Virus record (IMG/VR): IMGVR_UViG_3300037502_000554
Span: 1-46,868 of that record
DNA: 46,868 nt
Strand: one strand, 5' to 3'
Source of the DNA: a virus
Made by a program: the position numbers and the translations under genes. Shown here in pieces: positions 33,459 to 42,387 of this stretch; positions within the stretch are counted from its first letter, which is position 1; each line of letters starts with the position of its first letter. Below the pieces are notes generated by a model, which searched no databases, had not been told where the DNA came from, and worked only from the letters and a program-made list of their open reading frames with translations.

Positions 33459-35126
33459 ATGGCACTAAAACTATTCGGCTTTAAGATCGGTAAAGACGAT
33501 CCAGCACAGGATCAATTAAAGTCATTTGTTCCTCCATCCGATGAGGAACAAGCGGTATCCGTTGTAGGTGGCGGAGTCTATGGTACATATGTTGACCTTG
33601 AAGGTCAAATTCGTACCGATGCAGACTTGATCAAGAAATACCGTGAAATGGCACTTCAATCAGAGTGTGATTCTGCTATTGACGATATTGTTAACGAAGC
33701 AATCGTCTACGAAGAAGGCACTTATCCAGTTAGCATCGTACTGGACAATCTGAAACAACCAGAAGCAATCAAGAAAAAAGTTCGTGATGAATTTGAACAC
33801 ATCATGAAACTTCTTGACTTCAACAATCAAGGCTACGATATTTTCCGTAGATGGTACATTGATGGTAAGTTGTACTATCATATGTTGATTGATGAGAAGC
33901 AACCTCGCCAAGGCTTGAAAGAGGTTCGCTACATTGATCCACGCAAGATTCGTAAAGTCAGAGAACTTCCAAAATCACCACCTGGCTTGAATCCAACAGC
34001 ACAGCAAGCCCAGTATCTAAAGCCTATTGAGTACTTCGTATTCTCAGATAGAGGATTCGTGCGTGACACAAATCAAGGCTTAAAAATCTCCGTAGACTCA
34101 ATCTGCTATGTTCACTCAGGCATTACCGACAAAGATGGTAAAGCCATTGTGTCTTATTTGCACAAAGCAATTAAGCCATTGAATCAGTTGCGCATGTTGG
34201 AAGATGCAACAGTCATCTATCGTATCAGTAGAGCACCAGAACGTAGAATTTTCTATATCGATGTGGGTAACTTGCCTAAGATGAAGGCAGAACAATACCT
34301 TCGTGAGATTATGCAAAAGTACAAGAATAAGATTGTGTACGATGCATCAACTGGTGAAATCCGTGATGACCGCAGATTTCAAACAATGCTTGAAGACTTC
34401 TGGTTACCTCGCCGTGAAGGTGGTAAAGGTACAGAGATTACCACACTTGCTGGCGGTCAGAACCTAGGCGAGATTGAAGACGTATTGTACTTTCAGAAAA
34501 AACTATTTAAGTCACTCAATGTTCCCATCTCACGTTTAGAAGCAGACAACGGATTCTCACTCGGTCGTGCATCAGAGATTACCCGTGATGAAGTTAAGTT
34601 TGCTAAATTCGTTTCACGCCTACGTTTGAGATTCAGTCACTTATTTGACAAACTGCTTGAAACACAACTTCTATTGAAAGGTGTTTGCACCCGTTCAGAG
34701 TGGGCGCAGATGAAAGAAGAAATCAGTTACGACTTCGTATCTGATGCACACTTCTCAGAACTTAAAGATGTTGAAATCATGAAAGAACGTCTTGGTATCC
34801 TAGAAGTTATTGATCCATATGTTGGCAAATATTTCTCCAAAGATTATATTCGCCGCAAAGTGCTTCGACAGACTGAAGAAGAAATCAAAGAACTTGACAA
34901 AGAGATGGAAGAAGAAAATGCTGACATTAGTGATCATGAAATTAAATCCATCGCCATTGCACAAGCCTCTCAGCCTCAGGTAGCAGAACCTGCACCACAA
35001 GAGACTGCACCAGAACCTGTGGTGAAAGAATCTGTAGATGACACAGATCAAAAAGAGTTGGCTAAGTCAATGACAAAGTTTTTTGATACTCTAGTCGAAG
35101 AGGCAAAAGGTGACAGTAAAAAATAA
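33459..35126 (+). CDS. 20: Portal protein gp20
   Basis: A 555-residue protein (T4 gp20: 524). Diagnostic stretches are [66 protein letters not shown], and [20 protein letters not shown] followed by [20 protein letters not shown]. The dodecameric portal sits at one capsid vertex, starts head assembly and is the channel for packaging. The last 60 residues are an acidic, Pro/Gln-rich tail ([20 protein letters not shown]). Its 3' end overlaps the collagen-like gene by 17 bases. Ribosome-binding sequence GAAGAGAGA lies before the ATG. Confidence 0.96.
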   Translation: MALKLFGFKIGKDDPAQDQLKSFVPPSDEEQAVSVVGGGVYGTYVDLEGQIRTDADLIKKYREMALQSECDSAIDDIVNEAIVYEEGTYPVSIVLDNLKQPEAIKKKVRDEFEHIMKLLDFNNQGYDIFRRWYIDGKLYYHMLIDEKQPRQGLKEVRYIDPRKIRKVRELPKSPPGLNPTAQQAQYLKPIEYFVFSDRGFVRDTNQGLKISVDSICYVHSGITDKDGKAIVSYLHKAIKPLNQLRMLEDATVIYRISRAPERRIFYIDVGNLPKMKAEQYLREIMQKYKNKIVYDASTGEIRDDRRFQTMLEDFWLPRREGGKGTEITTLAGGQNLGEIEDVLYFQKKLFKSLNVPISRLEADNGFSLGRASEITRDEVKFAKFVSRLRLRFSHLFDKLLETQLLLKGVCTRSEWAQMKEEISYDFVSDAHFSELKDVEIMKERLGILEVIDPYVGKYFSKDYIRRKVLRQTEEEIKELDKEMEEENADISDHEIKSIAIAQASQPQVAEPAPQETAPEPVVKESVDDTDQKELAKSMTKFFDTLVEEAKGDSKK

Positions 35127-37632
35127 TACGTTACTTGACGATCCTCTGACTGACGCTCTGAAGATTGCTACAGCAATTGCTTATACAAAAAAGCAAGTAG
35201 ACAAACTCAAGGATGAAATTTCTGAGTTAAGAGAAGAAAAGAGAAATCAAAAGTTACTAGTCGAATATGTTCAAGGTCCTCCTGGCGCAAAAGGCGAAGT
35301 AGGACCTAGAGGCTTTATTGGTCCGCAGGGACCGGAGGGCGACATTGGTCCGCAAGGTCCTAAAGGCGATACAGGCGAAAAAGGTGATCGTGGTGAACCT
35401 GGTTTGCCAGGACCAATTGGTCTCCGTGGTCCACAAGGCGAACAAGGACCAAAAGGCGACAAGGGTGACACAGGCGATAAAGGCGACAAAGGAGAAGTTG
35501 GTGATGTAGGTCCTCAAGGTCCAAAAGGTGACAAAGGAGACAAGGGGGACAAAGGTGAAGACGGTAAGAACGGTCTGGACGGAAGAGATGGAGCGCAAGG
35601 CGCAATGGGTCCCGCTGGACCTGCTGGCGCAAAAGGAGCCCAAGGTCTTCAAGGAGAGCGAGGTCCTAAAGGTGAAACAGGAAGAGTTGGACCAGCAGGC
35701 GTACAGGGACCACCCGGTCCTAAAGGCGAACCCGGACCACAAGGTCTTCAAGGCTTACCAGGTAAAGATGGTAAAGACGGAGACGTAAAGCCTATTGAGC
35801 AAAAGTTCACAACGTACACGAAGAAACTTGATGAAAACTTTGCTGAATATCGCAACAGACTAAACGCACTAATATCTAAATCACTAGCCAACGATGCATG
35901 GAAAGCAACTGGCTCTGGTGAAGTCAATCTACGATATCTTGATGACGTAGATCGTAGTAGTATTCAAAACGGCTACGTCTTATCATACAACTCAACCACA
36001 CAAAAATTTACATTCGTTGAACAAACAGGCGGTGGTGGAGGTGGTTCTTCATCCATACCAATTGCAATATTAGATGAAGGTTCAACTGTAACTGCCAATG
36101 TAGTCAGTATCAACTTTGTTGGTGCTGGCGTTACTGTAGCAAATACAGGATCAAATACGGTTAGTGTCACAATTCCAAGTACATCATTTGTACCAACAGA
36201 TGTAACGCAAGTATTTGCAGAAATTAAAAACGCAGAATCTTTTACCATCACAAAAGGACAAGCGGTTTATCTTTATCAAGCAACTGGCAATAAAGCGTCT
36301 GTAAAACTTGCCATCAATACCGGCGATCCAACTTCAGCAAAAACTCTCGGTCTTGTCTATAGTGACAGCATCACGCCTGGCGGTACAGGCATCGTTATCA
36401 CGCAAGGCGTTATTACCGGCGTTGACACAAAAGACTATCTTGAAGGCGATACACTTTATCTTGCAAACACGGCAGGCAATTGGACCGCAACTAAACCATA
36501 CGCACCAAATCATCTAGTTTATCTTGGTGTTGTCGAACGTGCAAATCAAGGGCAAGGACAAATTTATGTGCGCCCTCAAAATGGTTATGAATTACACGAA
36601 ATTCATGACGTAAACATCGATCACAATGTTGCACTTGCAAATGCACATGTCATTGTTTACAACTCAGGTTTAAGTATTTGGGAAAACAGACCAATCTCTT
36701 ACTTGGGTATTGCCACAGAGTCATACGTCAATACTGCAATTTCAAATCTTGTAAGTACAGCGCCAGCATTGCTAGACACGCTAGGTGAACTAGCAGACGC
36801 AATCGGCGATGATGCAAATTTTATTACAACAATTAATAACAAAGTCAATGTTGTATATAACACCGCAAACGCATCATACTCGCAAGCAAACACCGCAACG
36901 ACAAACGCCTCTTCCGCAAACACATTAGCATCTAGTGCTTTTGCGCAAGCGAATACTGCCACAACTAACGCATCTACCGCAAATACGTTTGCTGGCTACG
37001 CACAGTCTACCGCTGATGCAGCCTATAGTCAAGCCAATACTGCTACTACAAATGCATCCACGGCTAACACATTAGCGTCTAGCGCATTCAATCAAGCAAA
37101 TACTGCTACAAGTAATGCTTCAACTGCTAACACGTTTGCCAGTTATGCACAAGCAACAGCGGATGCCGCATACACGCAAGCGAACTCAGCATTTTCTCAG
37201 GCTAATACTGCCACCACAAATGCGGCTTCAGCGAACACGTTAGCATCTAGTGCTTTTGCACAAGCAAACACAGCAACAACAAATGCCGCAACTGCACAAG
37301 CGACTGCAAATCAAGCGTGGGTAACAGCAAATAATAAAAACTATACCATTAGCACGATTGCGGCAAACACAGCCGTTACATCATCGTACAATGGACATGT
37401 TGTGGTATGCAACAGCGCATCTGCAATCTATATAAGTGTACCAGACTCTACAGGATTAGATGATGGCTTTAACTTCAAAGTCTACTCTATCAATTCTGGT
37501 TCAGTTTATGTTACATGTAATAGCGTTTCCGATTCTATTGCTACAGGCACTCTACGCAGGTCAGAAGTTTTGCTTAATCGAAATGCTGAAATCGTGAAGT
37601 TAGCGAACACGATCTTCGCTATTTTTGAATAA
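35110..37632 (+). CDS. Collagen-like fibre protein in the head operon (840 aa)
   Basis: The reading frame opens at a GTG that overlaps the portal gene by 17 bases; no upstream ATG fits. Residues 22-48 form a probable coiled coil ([20 protein letters not shown]). Residues 56-225 are 56 uninterrupted Gly-X-Y triplets, rich in GPQ, GPK, GDK and GEK. Next come a beta region with a poly-Gly/Ser linker (310-320), a domain with [20 protein letters not shown] and [20 protein letters not shown] typical of phage fibres, then about 145 residues of ANTATTNA-type repeats, and a C-terminal knob of about 100 residues. The plan is that of a trimeric fibre: coiled coil, collagen triple helix, stalk and head. 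Its place between portal and prohead core suggests a head- or neck-attached fibre, though a tail fibre expressed from here is equally possible. Confidence 0.8.
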   Translation: MTVKNNTLLDDPLTDALKIATAIAYTKKQVDKLKDEISELREEKRNQKLLVEYVQGPPGAKGEVGPRGFIGPQGPEGDIGPQGPKGDTGEKGDRGEPGLPGPIGLRGPQGEQGPKGDKGDTGDKGDKGEVGDVGPQGPKGDKGDKGDKGEDGKNGLDGRDGAQGAMGPAGPAGAKGAQGLQGERGPKGETGRVGPAGVQGPPGPKGEPGPQGLQGLPGKDGKDGDVKPIEQKFTTYTKKLDENFAEYRNRLNALISKSLANDAWKATGSGEVNLRYLDDVDRSSIQNGYVLSYNSTTQKFTFVEQTGGGGGGSSSIPIAILDEGSTVTANVVSINFVGAGVTVANTGSNTVSVTIPSTSFVPTDVTQVFAEIKNAESFTITKGQAVYLYQATGNKASVKLAINTGDPTSAKTLGLVYSDSITPGGTGIVITQGVITGVDTKDYLEGDTLYLANTAGNWTATKPYAPNHLVYLGVVERANQGQGQIYVRPQNGYELHEIHDVNIDHNVALANAHVIVYNSGLSIWENRPISYLGIATESYVNTAISNLVSTAPALLDTLGELADAIGDDANFITTINNKVNVVYNTANASYSQANTATTNASSANTLASSAFAQANTATTNASTANTFAGYAQSTADAAYSQANTATTNASTANTLASSAFNQANTATSNASTANTFASYAQATADAAYTQANSAFSQANTATTNAASANTLASSAFAQANTATTNAATAQATANQAWVTANNKNYTISTIAANTAVTSSYNGHVVVCNSASAIYISVPDSTGLDDGFNFKVYSINSGSVYVTCNSVSDSIATGTLRRSEVLLNRNAEIVKLANTIFAIFE
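35275..35784 (+). repeat. Collagen-like Gly-X-Y repeat, 56 triplets
   Basis: An uninterrupted coding repeat with Gly at every third position. The X and Y positions favour Pro, Asp, Glu, Lys and Gln, giving charged GDK and GEK clusters that stabilise bacterial collagens lacking hydroxyproline. Because Gly codons vary (GGT, GGC, GGA) the DNA repeat is degenerate. Confidence 0.95.
36883..37320 (+). repeat. ANTA/TNAS repeats in the fibre stalk
   Basis: About 145 residues of Ala/Asn/Thr/Ser repeats built from (S/A)[20 protein letters not shown] and YAQ(S/A)TADAAY units, with a periodicity of about 7 and 11 residues. Such runs form thin helical trimeric stalks in phage fibres. DNA copies differ mainly at third positions. 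Confidence 0.8.
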
Positions 37633-37655
37633 AATCGTCCCAATTAACGGGTTTT

Positions 37656-37663
37656 TATAAATA
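37656..37663 (+). promoter_or_regulatory. TATAAATA box close to the gp67-like start
   Basis: An exact TATAAATA after a short T run lies only ten bases before the gp67-like ATG, with AGGAG directly after it. A T4-type start site would fall near 37669, leaving almost no leader. It could serve downstream head genes or be fortuitous. Confidence 0.4.
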
Positions 37664-37673
37664 GGAGTGAATT

Positions 37674-37886
37674 ATGGAAAACATTAATAAAGCAATCGAA
37701 TATGCAATGAACGCACAACCAGTAGAGTTTAAGGCTGCTATTGGCGATGCTCTTGCTGATAAAATTGCTGATGCGGTTCAATTGAGAAAAATCGAAATTG
37801 GCGGATCGCTTTTGAAGGACAGGGAAGAACCGTCAGAGAACGGGGAAAATTTCAAGTTAGAGGATAACTTAGATGAAGAACTTTAA
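37674..37886 (+). CDS. 67: Prohead core protein, gp67-like
   Basis: A 70-residue protein in the gp67 position (T4 gp67: 80). The N-terminal half is a helix (INKAIEYAMNAQPVEFKAAI; GDALADKIADAVQLRKIEIG), followed by a flexible acidic tail (EEPSENGENFKLEDNLDEEL). Small, acidic and Ala-rich, it resembles gp67 proteins, which are needed for core formation and are cut by gp21 to internal peptides. The next gene starts inside its last codons (14-base overlap). Confidence 0.75.
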   Translation: MENINKAIEYAMNAQPVEFKAAIGDALADKIADAVQLRKIEIGGSLLKDREEPSENGENFKLEDNLDEEL

Positions 37887-38403
37887 GAGTTTTGTTCAGA
37901 TAGATGAACTACTAGGCGTAAAGCCAAAAGCAAAAAAGGAACATGATTTTGTTCATAGTACCTATTTGGCTCAGGTAAAAGACCCTGCTGATTTAGAAAA
38001 AACAGGTCCAGAAGAAATTGGTCCTAAAGATACTAAGTCTGGTCAAGGCAAGCGTCCTGCTGATCGTCTAGATAATAAGCAAGAGTTTGGTGAAGCCGAC
38101 TTCAGCAAACAACAAACTAAGATGGCACACACCATCGGCAAAGAGTTTGAGAAGAAAGGCGTAGGCGATGAGGCTAAAGGCGGTCCGTTTGCAGTAGCAT
38201 CTGCAATGGTTCGTGATAAGCCAGAAGCGGCTAAGAAAGCATATGCTACCATCAAATCAAAGATGAAGAATGAAGAACATCAGGATATTTTGATGGCATT
38301 GTATGATGAACTTAACGAAGCAAATCAAGAAATGTTCTTGGATCAACTTGAAAAGAATCCAGAAAAACTTCTAGAGTTTGCACTAAAGAAGCATGAGGAA
38401 TAA
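37873..38403 (+). CDS. 68: Prohead core protein, gp68-like
   Basis: A 176-residue charged protein (T4 gp68: 141) starting KNFKSFVQIDELLGVKPKAK. The C-terminal helix (LYDELNEANQEMFLDQLEKN, then PEKLLEFALKKHEE) is the part that resembles gp68. The middle (QTKMAHTIGKEFEKKGVGDE, then PFAVASAMVRDKPEAAKKAY) is an extra basic helical segment. gp68 is a minor scaffold component that influences head length in T4. The overlap with the gp67-like gene supports joint translation. Confidence 0.7.
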   Translation: MKNFKSFVQIDELLGVKPKAKKEHDFVHSTYLAQVKDPADLEKTGPEEIGPKDTKSGQGKRPADRLDNKQEFGEADFSKQQTKMAHTIGKEFEKKGVGDEAKGGPFAVASAMVRDKPEAAKKAYATIKSKMKNEEHQDILMALYDELNEANQEMFLDQLEKNPEKLLEFALKKHEE

Positions 38404-38408
38404 TAGCC

Positions 38409-38867
38409 ATGGCTGATACAGTAACATCACAGACTCTCAAAGATCACGCTAGAGGATACGCAGTTAAGTTTACTAACGTATCTGATGGTTCAGGTGAGAC
38501 AAACGTAACAAAAGTTGATGCGTCTGCACTTGTTGCAGCCAATGGTGATGGTACTGAAAGACTGAGTATTACCAAATTGTTTTGGTCGATTGCATCAGGC
38601 ACTTCATCTACCATGTCTCCAAGAGTCACCCTAACATGGGGCGGCGCAACACCTGCAACTATTGTAACGCTAACAGGTTCAGGTTTCTGGGACCTCACTA
38701 CAGCAGGTCAAGCACCTCTAACAAATAACGCAACTACACCTACTGGCGATATTCTTCTAACAACAACTGGCTTCACAGCGAACGCCGCATATACATTGAT
38801 CCTTGAAGGTCATAAGACTGCTGGCTACACAAGCCGTGAGACTACAGACGATGGAGTATCACCATGA
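38409..38867 (+). CDS. Small beta-rich protein of the head operon, unknown function
   Basis: A 152-residue protein inserted between gp68-like and gp21. It has a Thr/Gly/Ala-rich beta composition (VTSQTLKDHARGYAVKFTNV; LTWGGATPATIVTLTGSGFW; PTGDILLTTTGFTANAAYTL) with strands about ten residues long, suggesting a beta-sandwich. From memory, similar small proteins are detected in virions of marine T4-like phages, so a capsid-surface or decoration role is possible; this is an inference. Its stop overlaps the gp21 start by ATGA. Confidence 0.6.
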   Translation: MADTVTSQTLKDHARGYAVKFTNVSDGSGETNVTKVDASALVAANGDGTERLSITKLFWSIASGTSSTMSPRVTLTWGGATPATIVTLTGSGFWDLTTAGQAPLTNNATTPTGDILLTTTGFTANAAYTLILEGHKTAGYTSRETTDDGVSP

Positions 38868-39514
38868 AACTAATTACAGAACTTAACGAAGAGGTAAAAT
38901 TTATTACCGAAGCGACAGAGGCTGGCAAGAAAGAGATGTTCATTGAGGGCGTCTTCATGCAGGCCGAAAAAGAAAATCGCAACGGTCGTATGTACCCACT
39001 TCAAATTCTTTCTAGAGAAGCGACTCGCTACGTTAACGAATACGTTAACAAAGGCAGAGCGTTCGGTGAACTTGGTCACCCACAGGGTCCAACAATCAAC
39101 CTAGAGAGAACATCACACCTTATTAAAGAACTACGCCTAGAAGGCAATGACTTCTATGGCAAAGCAAAGATTCTTGACACACCATACGGAAACATTGTTC
39201 GCAACCTGATTAATGAAGGCGCAACATTTGGTGTATCAACAAGAGGCATGGGCAGTTTAGAAGAGAGATCAGATGGTGTCAAAGTTGTTAAAGATGACTT
39301 CTATTTGGCTACCGCCGCTGATATTGTTGCTGATCCATCAGCACCAGATGCATTCGTAAGAGGTATCATGGAAAACAAAGAGTGGGTTTGTGTTGATGGT
39401 CGCTGGATTGAGCAGGATATTGACAGAGCCAAATCTATGATTAGAAAAGCCAGTGCCAAAGACCTTGAGGAAACGAAACTCAAAATTTTCGAAGCATTTA
39501 TAAGAAAACTATAA
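38864..39514 (+). CDS. 21: Prohead core scaffold protein and protease gp21
   Basis: A 216-residue protein (T4 gp21: 212). The serine-protease fold is marked by GELGHP (His72), GVSTRG (Ser125) and ADIVADPSAPDAF (Asp153 or Asp157 nearby). Further family stretches are AEKENRNGRMYP and TSHLIKELRLEGNDFYGKAK. The enzyme cleaves scaffold, gp67, gp68 and the N-terminus of gp23 after (L/I)xE-type sites, then destroys itself. It overlaps the preceding gene by ATGA. A T-rich stretch and a late-promoter box follow its stop. Confidence 0.95.
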   Translation: MKLITELNEEVKFITEATEAGKKEMFIEGVFMQAEKENRNGRMYPLQILSREATRYVNEYVNKGRAFGELGHPQGPTINLERTSHLIKELRLEGNDFYGKAKILDTPYGNIVRNLINEGATFGVSTRGMGSLEERSDGVKVVKDDFYLATAADIVADPSAPDAFVRGIMENKEWVCVDGRWIEQDIDRAKSMIRKASAKDLEETKLKIFEAFIRKL

Positions 39515-39523
39515 TCTTTTTTT

Positions 39524-39531
39524 TATAAATA
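39524..39531 (+). promoter_or_regulatory. Late promoter box TATAAATA before the scaffold gene
   Basis: An exact TATAAATA preceded by a long T run, 41 bases upstream of the gp22 ATG, which has an AAGGAG ribosome-binding site. Confidence 0.75.
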
Positions 39532-39572
39532 CATAAATGACACTCAATGATTTCAAATAAAAGGAGAATCGT

Positions 39573-40346
39573 ATGGCAGACGAAATCAAATTAGAAGGAA
39601 CTCCCGAAGAAAAGAAAGTAGAAACATCTGATGTTGATGCTTTGTTTTCAGGTGAAGGTCTTTCAGAAGAATTCAAAAACAATGCTAAAGCAATTTTTGA
39701 AGCGGCTGTTCTAGCGAAAGTCGAAGAACAAAAGACTGAACTAGAAGAACAGTATAGCACAAAACTTGCGGAAGAAACTCAAGCATTCGCAACAAACTTG
39801 GTAGACAAAATCGATGAATATCTAGAGTATGTTGTTTCCGAGTATATGGAAGAAAACAAGATCGCCATTGAAAAAGGTATCAAGGCTGAACTTGCCGAAG
39901 ACTTTATGTTGGGCTTGAAGAATCTATTTACCGAACACTACATCGACATTCCAGAAGAAAAAGTTGATGTAATGGAAGAATTCGCAGATAAAGTTGAAAA
40001 GTTGCAAGAAGAACTTGACAAGATTATCGGCGAGAAAAAAACTCTTTCTTCAGAGTTGAATGAACTGAAGAAGGATAAACTTGTGGGTGAGGTTTCAGAG
40101 GGACTTTCAGAAGTACAGACTGAAAAGTTGAAATCTCTTGCTGAAGGTATCGAATTTGTATCCGAAGAAGACTACAAAGAAAAACTTAATCTCACAAAGA
40201 AAAAGTACTTCGCAGAATCTTCAGAAACAAAGGAACCCGTTAAAAAGAACGAAAGCCTAGATTCTGATGCATCTACACTTGATGAATCATACTCCCCAAC
40301 CATGAATCATTATGTGCAGAACATTTCCAAATTCGTGAAAAGATAA
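39573..40346 (+). CDS. 22: Prohead core scaffolding protein gp22
   Basis: A 257-residue, very acidic, Glu/Lys-rich helical protein (T4 gp22: 269). It has the family's N-terminal LFSGEGLSEEFKNNAKAIFE, the middle LVDKIDEYLEYVVSEYMEEN and the C-terminal SYSPTMNHYVQNISKFVKR. It forms the internal core on which the gp23 shell is built and is later digested by gp21. Long heptad-like segments (EEFADKVEKLQEELDKIIGE) suit coiled-coil packing. A late box and AAGGAG precede it. Confidence 0.93.
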   Translation: MADEIKLEGTPEEKKVETSDVDALFSGEGLSEEFKNNAKAIFEAAVLAKVEEQKTELEEQYSTKLAEETQAFATNLVDKIDEYLEYVVSEYMEENKIAIEKGIKAELAEDFMLGLKNLFTEHYIDIPEEKVDVMEEFADKVEKLQEELDKIIGEKKTLSSELNELKKDKLVGEVSEGLSEVQTEKLKSLAEGIEFVSEEDYKEKLNLTKKKYFAESSETKEPVKKNESLDSDASTLDESYSPTMNHYVQNISKFVKR

Positions 40347-40351
40347 TTTTT

Positions 40352-40359
40352 TATAAATA
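40352..40359 (+). promoter_or_regulatory. Late promoter box TATAAATA before the major capsid gene
   Basis: An exact TATAAATA after a T run, 37 bases before the gp23 ATG, with AAAGGAG between. gp23 is the most abundant late product in T4-like phages and its own promoter is expected. Confidence 0.8.
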
Positions 40360-40396
40360 ACAATAGAGTTAGTCTAATACTCAAAGGAGAAAACGT

Positions 40397-41716
40397 ATGT
40401 CAATCGAAACTTTAGTTAAGAAATGGGCTCCCGTTCTGGATCACCAGGACCTTGGTGCTATTAAAGATAGCCACAAGCGTTCAGTTGTTGCCCAACTTCT
40501 AGAAAACCAAGAAACCGCTTGCCGTGAGAATTCCTCAGCCGGCTACAAAAATCCTCAGTCCCTATTGTCAGAGGCTGCCCCAACAAACTTCATGGGTGCG
40601 TCTTCTTCAACAGCAGGTGACGGTGCAATCGACATTTATGACCCAGTTTTGATCAGTTTGGTTCGCCGTGCGATGCCTAACTTGATCGCATACGATATCT
40701 GCGGCGTTCAGCCAATGACAGGCCCAACAGGCTTGATTTTCGCAATGCGTTCAAATTACAGCACACAGGGTGGTACTGAAGCATTGTTCAATGAAGCAAA
40801 CACTTCATTCTCTTCTTCAGGCGCAACTGTTCAGACAGGTTCTACACCAGCACTTGCTAACGCTACTAACTATACAGTTGGTACTGGCATGTCAACACAC
40901 CGTGCAGAATCACTTGGTGATGGCACAAACGCTTTTGCCGAAATGGCATTCAGCATTGAAAAGGTTGCTGTAACTGCTAAGAGCCGTGCGCTAAAAGCAG
41001 AATACACAATGGAACTTGCACAAGACTTGAAAGCAGTTCATGGTCTTGATGCAGAGCAAGAACTTGCTAACATTCTTTCAACTGAAATCCTTGCCGAAAT
41101 CAACCGTGAGGTTGTTCGTACAATCAACATCTCTGCCACCGTTGGTGCACAAGAGAATGTTGCTGCCGCAGGTACTTTCGACCTAGACGTTGACGCTAAC
41201 GGTCGTTGGTCAGTTGAGAAATTCAAGGGCTTGATGTTCCAACTAGAACGTGAAGCCAATGCGATTGCTAAAGCAACTCGCCGTGGTAAGGGTAACGTCT
41301 TGATCTGCTCTTCTGATGTTGCTTCTGCACTTCAGATGGCTGGCGTTCTTGACTATACTCCTGCTCTTGCTAACAACCTACAAGTTGATGACACTGGCAA
41401 CACTTTCGCAGGTGTTCTAAACGGTCGTATCAAAGTTTACATCGACCCATACTTCGCAGCCTCTTCTGGCGTACACTACGCTACAATCGGCTACAAAGGC
41501 ACTTCAGCATTTGACGCTGGCTTGTTCTACTGCCCATACGTTCCTCTACAGATGGTTCGTGCAGTTGGTCAGGACACTTTCCAGCCAAAGATTGCGTTCA
41601 AGACACGTTACGGCATGGTCGCAAACCCATTCGCAACATCTGCCGCTGACGGTACTATCTCCTTCAGCAACAAGAACGTCTACTATCGTAGATTCGCAAT
41701 TGCTAACTTGATGTAA
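40397..41716 (+). CDS. 23: Major capsid protein gp23
   Basis: A 439-residue HK97-type capsid protein (T4 gp23: 521). Diagnostic stretches: VRRAMPNLIAYDICGVQPMT followed by GPTGLIFAMRS, AEYTMELAQDLKAVHGLDAE, and the C-terminal FQPKIAFKTRYGMVANPFA. The N-terminus carries a likely gp21 cleavage site at LLSE-A (Glu59/Ala60), giving a mature chain of about 380 residues. It has its own late box and a strong ribosome-binding site upstream and a strong terminator downstream, so it can be expressed at high level as a single unit. A gp24-type vertex paralogue is not next to it. Confidence 0.97.
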   Translation: MSIETLVKKWAPVLDHQDLGAIKDSHKRSVVAQLLENQETACRENSSAGYKNPQSLLSEAAPTNFMGASSSTAGDGAIDIYDPVLISLVRRAMPNLIAYDICGVQPMTGPTGLIFAMRSNYSTQGGTEALFNEANTSFSSSGATVQTGSTPALANATNYTVGTGMSTHRAESLGDGTNAFAEMAFSIEKVAVTAKSRALKAEYTMELAQDLKAVHGLDAEQELANILSTEILAEINREVVRTINISATVGAQENVAAAGTFDLDVDANGRWSVEKFKGLMFQLEREANAIAKATRRGKGNVLICSSDVASALQMAGVLDYTPALANNLQVDDTGNTFAGVLNGRIKVYIDPYFAASSGVHYATIGYKGTSAFDAGLFYCPYVPLQMVRAVGQDTFQPKIAFKTRYGMVANPFATSAADGTISFSNKNVYYRRFAIANLM

Positions 41717-41752
41717 TCAAGTATCGACAAAACCAACGCAGATTGGGTTTTC

Positions 41753-41781
41753 AAGAGGGCACTTCGGTGCCCTCTTTTTTT
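41753..41781 (+). terminator. Rho-independent terminator after gp23
   Basis: A 10-bp perfect stem (AAGAGGGCAC with GTGCCCTCTT) closed by a TTCG tetraloop and followed by seven Ts (41775-41781). It is the strongest terminator in the window. Confidence 0.95.
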
Positions 41782-41785
41782 GTCT

Positions 41786-41793
41786 TATAAATA
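41786..41793 (+). promoter_or_regulatory. Late promoter box TATAAATA after the gp23 terminator
   Basis: An exact TATAAATA starting five bases after the terminator T run and ending 17 bases before the next ATG, with AAAGGAGAG between. It repeats the terminator-then-late-box order seen before gp13. Confidence 0.75.
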
Positions 41794-41810
41794 TGTGAAA
41801 AGGAGAGACT

Positions 41811-42326
41811 ATGACAACACCAACAGTACAACCTACCAACAAAAGTTTTCTAAGCAATAACAAGTTTCAGTTTGTTATTGATAGATTACCTCACGTTGAA
41901 TTCTTCGTTCAGTCGGTTAACTTGCCAGCGATGACATTGCTTAACTCTGATACGCAGACTCCTTTTACCCGTGTTAGCATACCAGGTAACATTCTCATTT
42001 TCGATCCTTTACAAGTCACTTACATGATGGATGAAAACATGCAATCGTGGTTTGAGATTTATGAATGGATCACTCAGTTGGGCAATCCAACGTCACGAAA
42101 TAAGATTGGTAATCTGACAACACAACCTGGCGCACTTAATAGCATTACTTCAGATGCGGTGTTGACAATTAACACCAATGCAAATAATCCAAACATTCGT
42201 ATCACGTTCAAAGACTTGTATCCTACCGAATTGACTGGTGTGCAATTCACCTCAACGGAAGGACAAGACTTTCTTACCGCTACCATTACTTTTGCGTATA
42301 CCACATACACGGCAGTTAAGTTATAA
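41811..42326 (+). CDS. Tail-tube-like protein in the gp3 position
   Basis: A 171-residue protein. Typical elements are NKFQFVIDRLPHVEFFVQSV, NLPAMTL, VSIPGNILIFDPLQVTYMMD and ENMQSWFEIYEWITQLGNP, a pattern shared by T4-type tube proteins (gp19) and by tube-related initiator or terminator proteins. In related phages this slot between gp23 and uvsY usually holds gp3, the tail terminator. The fold signal is clear but the exact role (gp3, gp54-like or another tube protein) is not settled. It has its own late box and ribosome-binding site, although its neighbours downstream are DNA-metabolism genes. Confidence 0.65.
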   Translation: MTTPTVQPTNKSFLSNNKFQFVIDRLPHVEFFVQSVNLPAMTLLNSDTQTPFTRVSIPGNILIFDPLQVTYMMDENMQSWFEIYEWITQLGNPTSRNKIGNLTTQPGALNSITSDAVLTINTNANNPNIRITFKDLYPTELTGVQFTSTEGQDFLTATITFAYTTYTAVKL

Positions 42327-42329
42327 AAC

Positions 42330-42358
42330 TTGACAACCACTTCCGAACGTGCTACAAT
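42330..42358 (+). promoter_or_regulatory. Sigma-70 type promoter before uvsY
   Basis: A perfect -35 TTGACA (42330-42335), a 17-base spacer, and a -10 TACAAT (42353-42358), one base off TATAAT. It starts four bases after the stop of the tube-like gene and ends 30 bases before the uvsY ATG. This is an early-type promoter read by the unmodified host polymerase and contrasts with the TATAAATA boxes upstream. Confidence 0.85.
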
Positions 42359-42387
42359 AGCATTGTTTATAAGTGGAGCCATGCCAT

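Noticed and set aside
35257-35751. Several long minus-strand frames opposite the collagen repeat, up to 164 codons
   Set aside because: Gly-X-Y repeats read backwards avoid stop codons by composition; the predicted chains are low-complexity Ser/Pro/Phe-rich mirrors of the collagen region.
37630-37656. A possible terminator after the collagen-like gene (CCC...GGG then Ts)
   Set aside because: The stem would have only three or four pairs with a seven-base loop, too weak to call beside the three strong terminators in the window.
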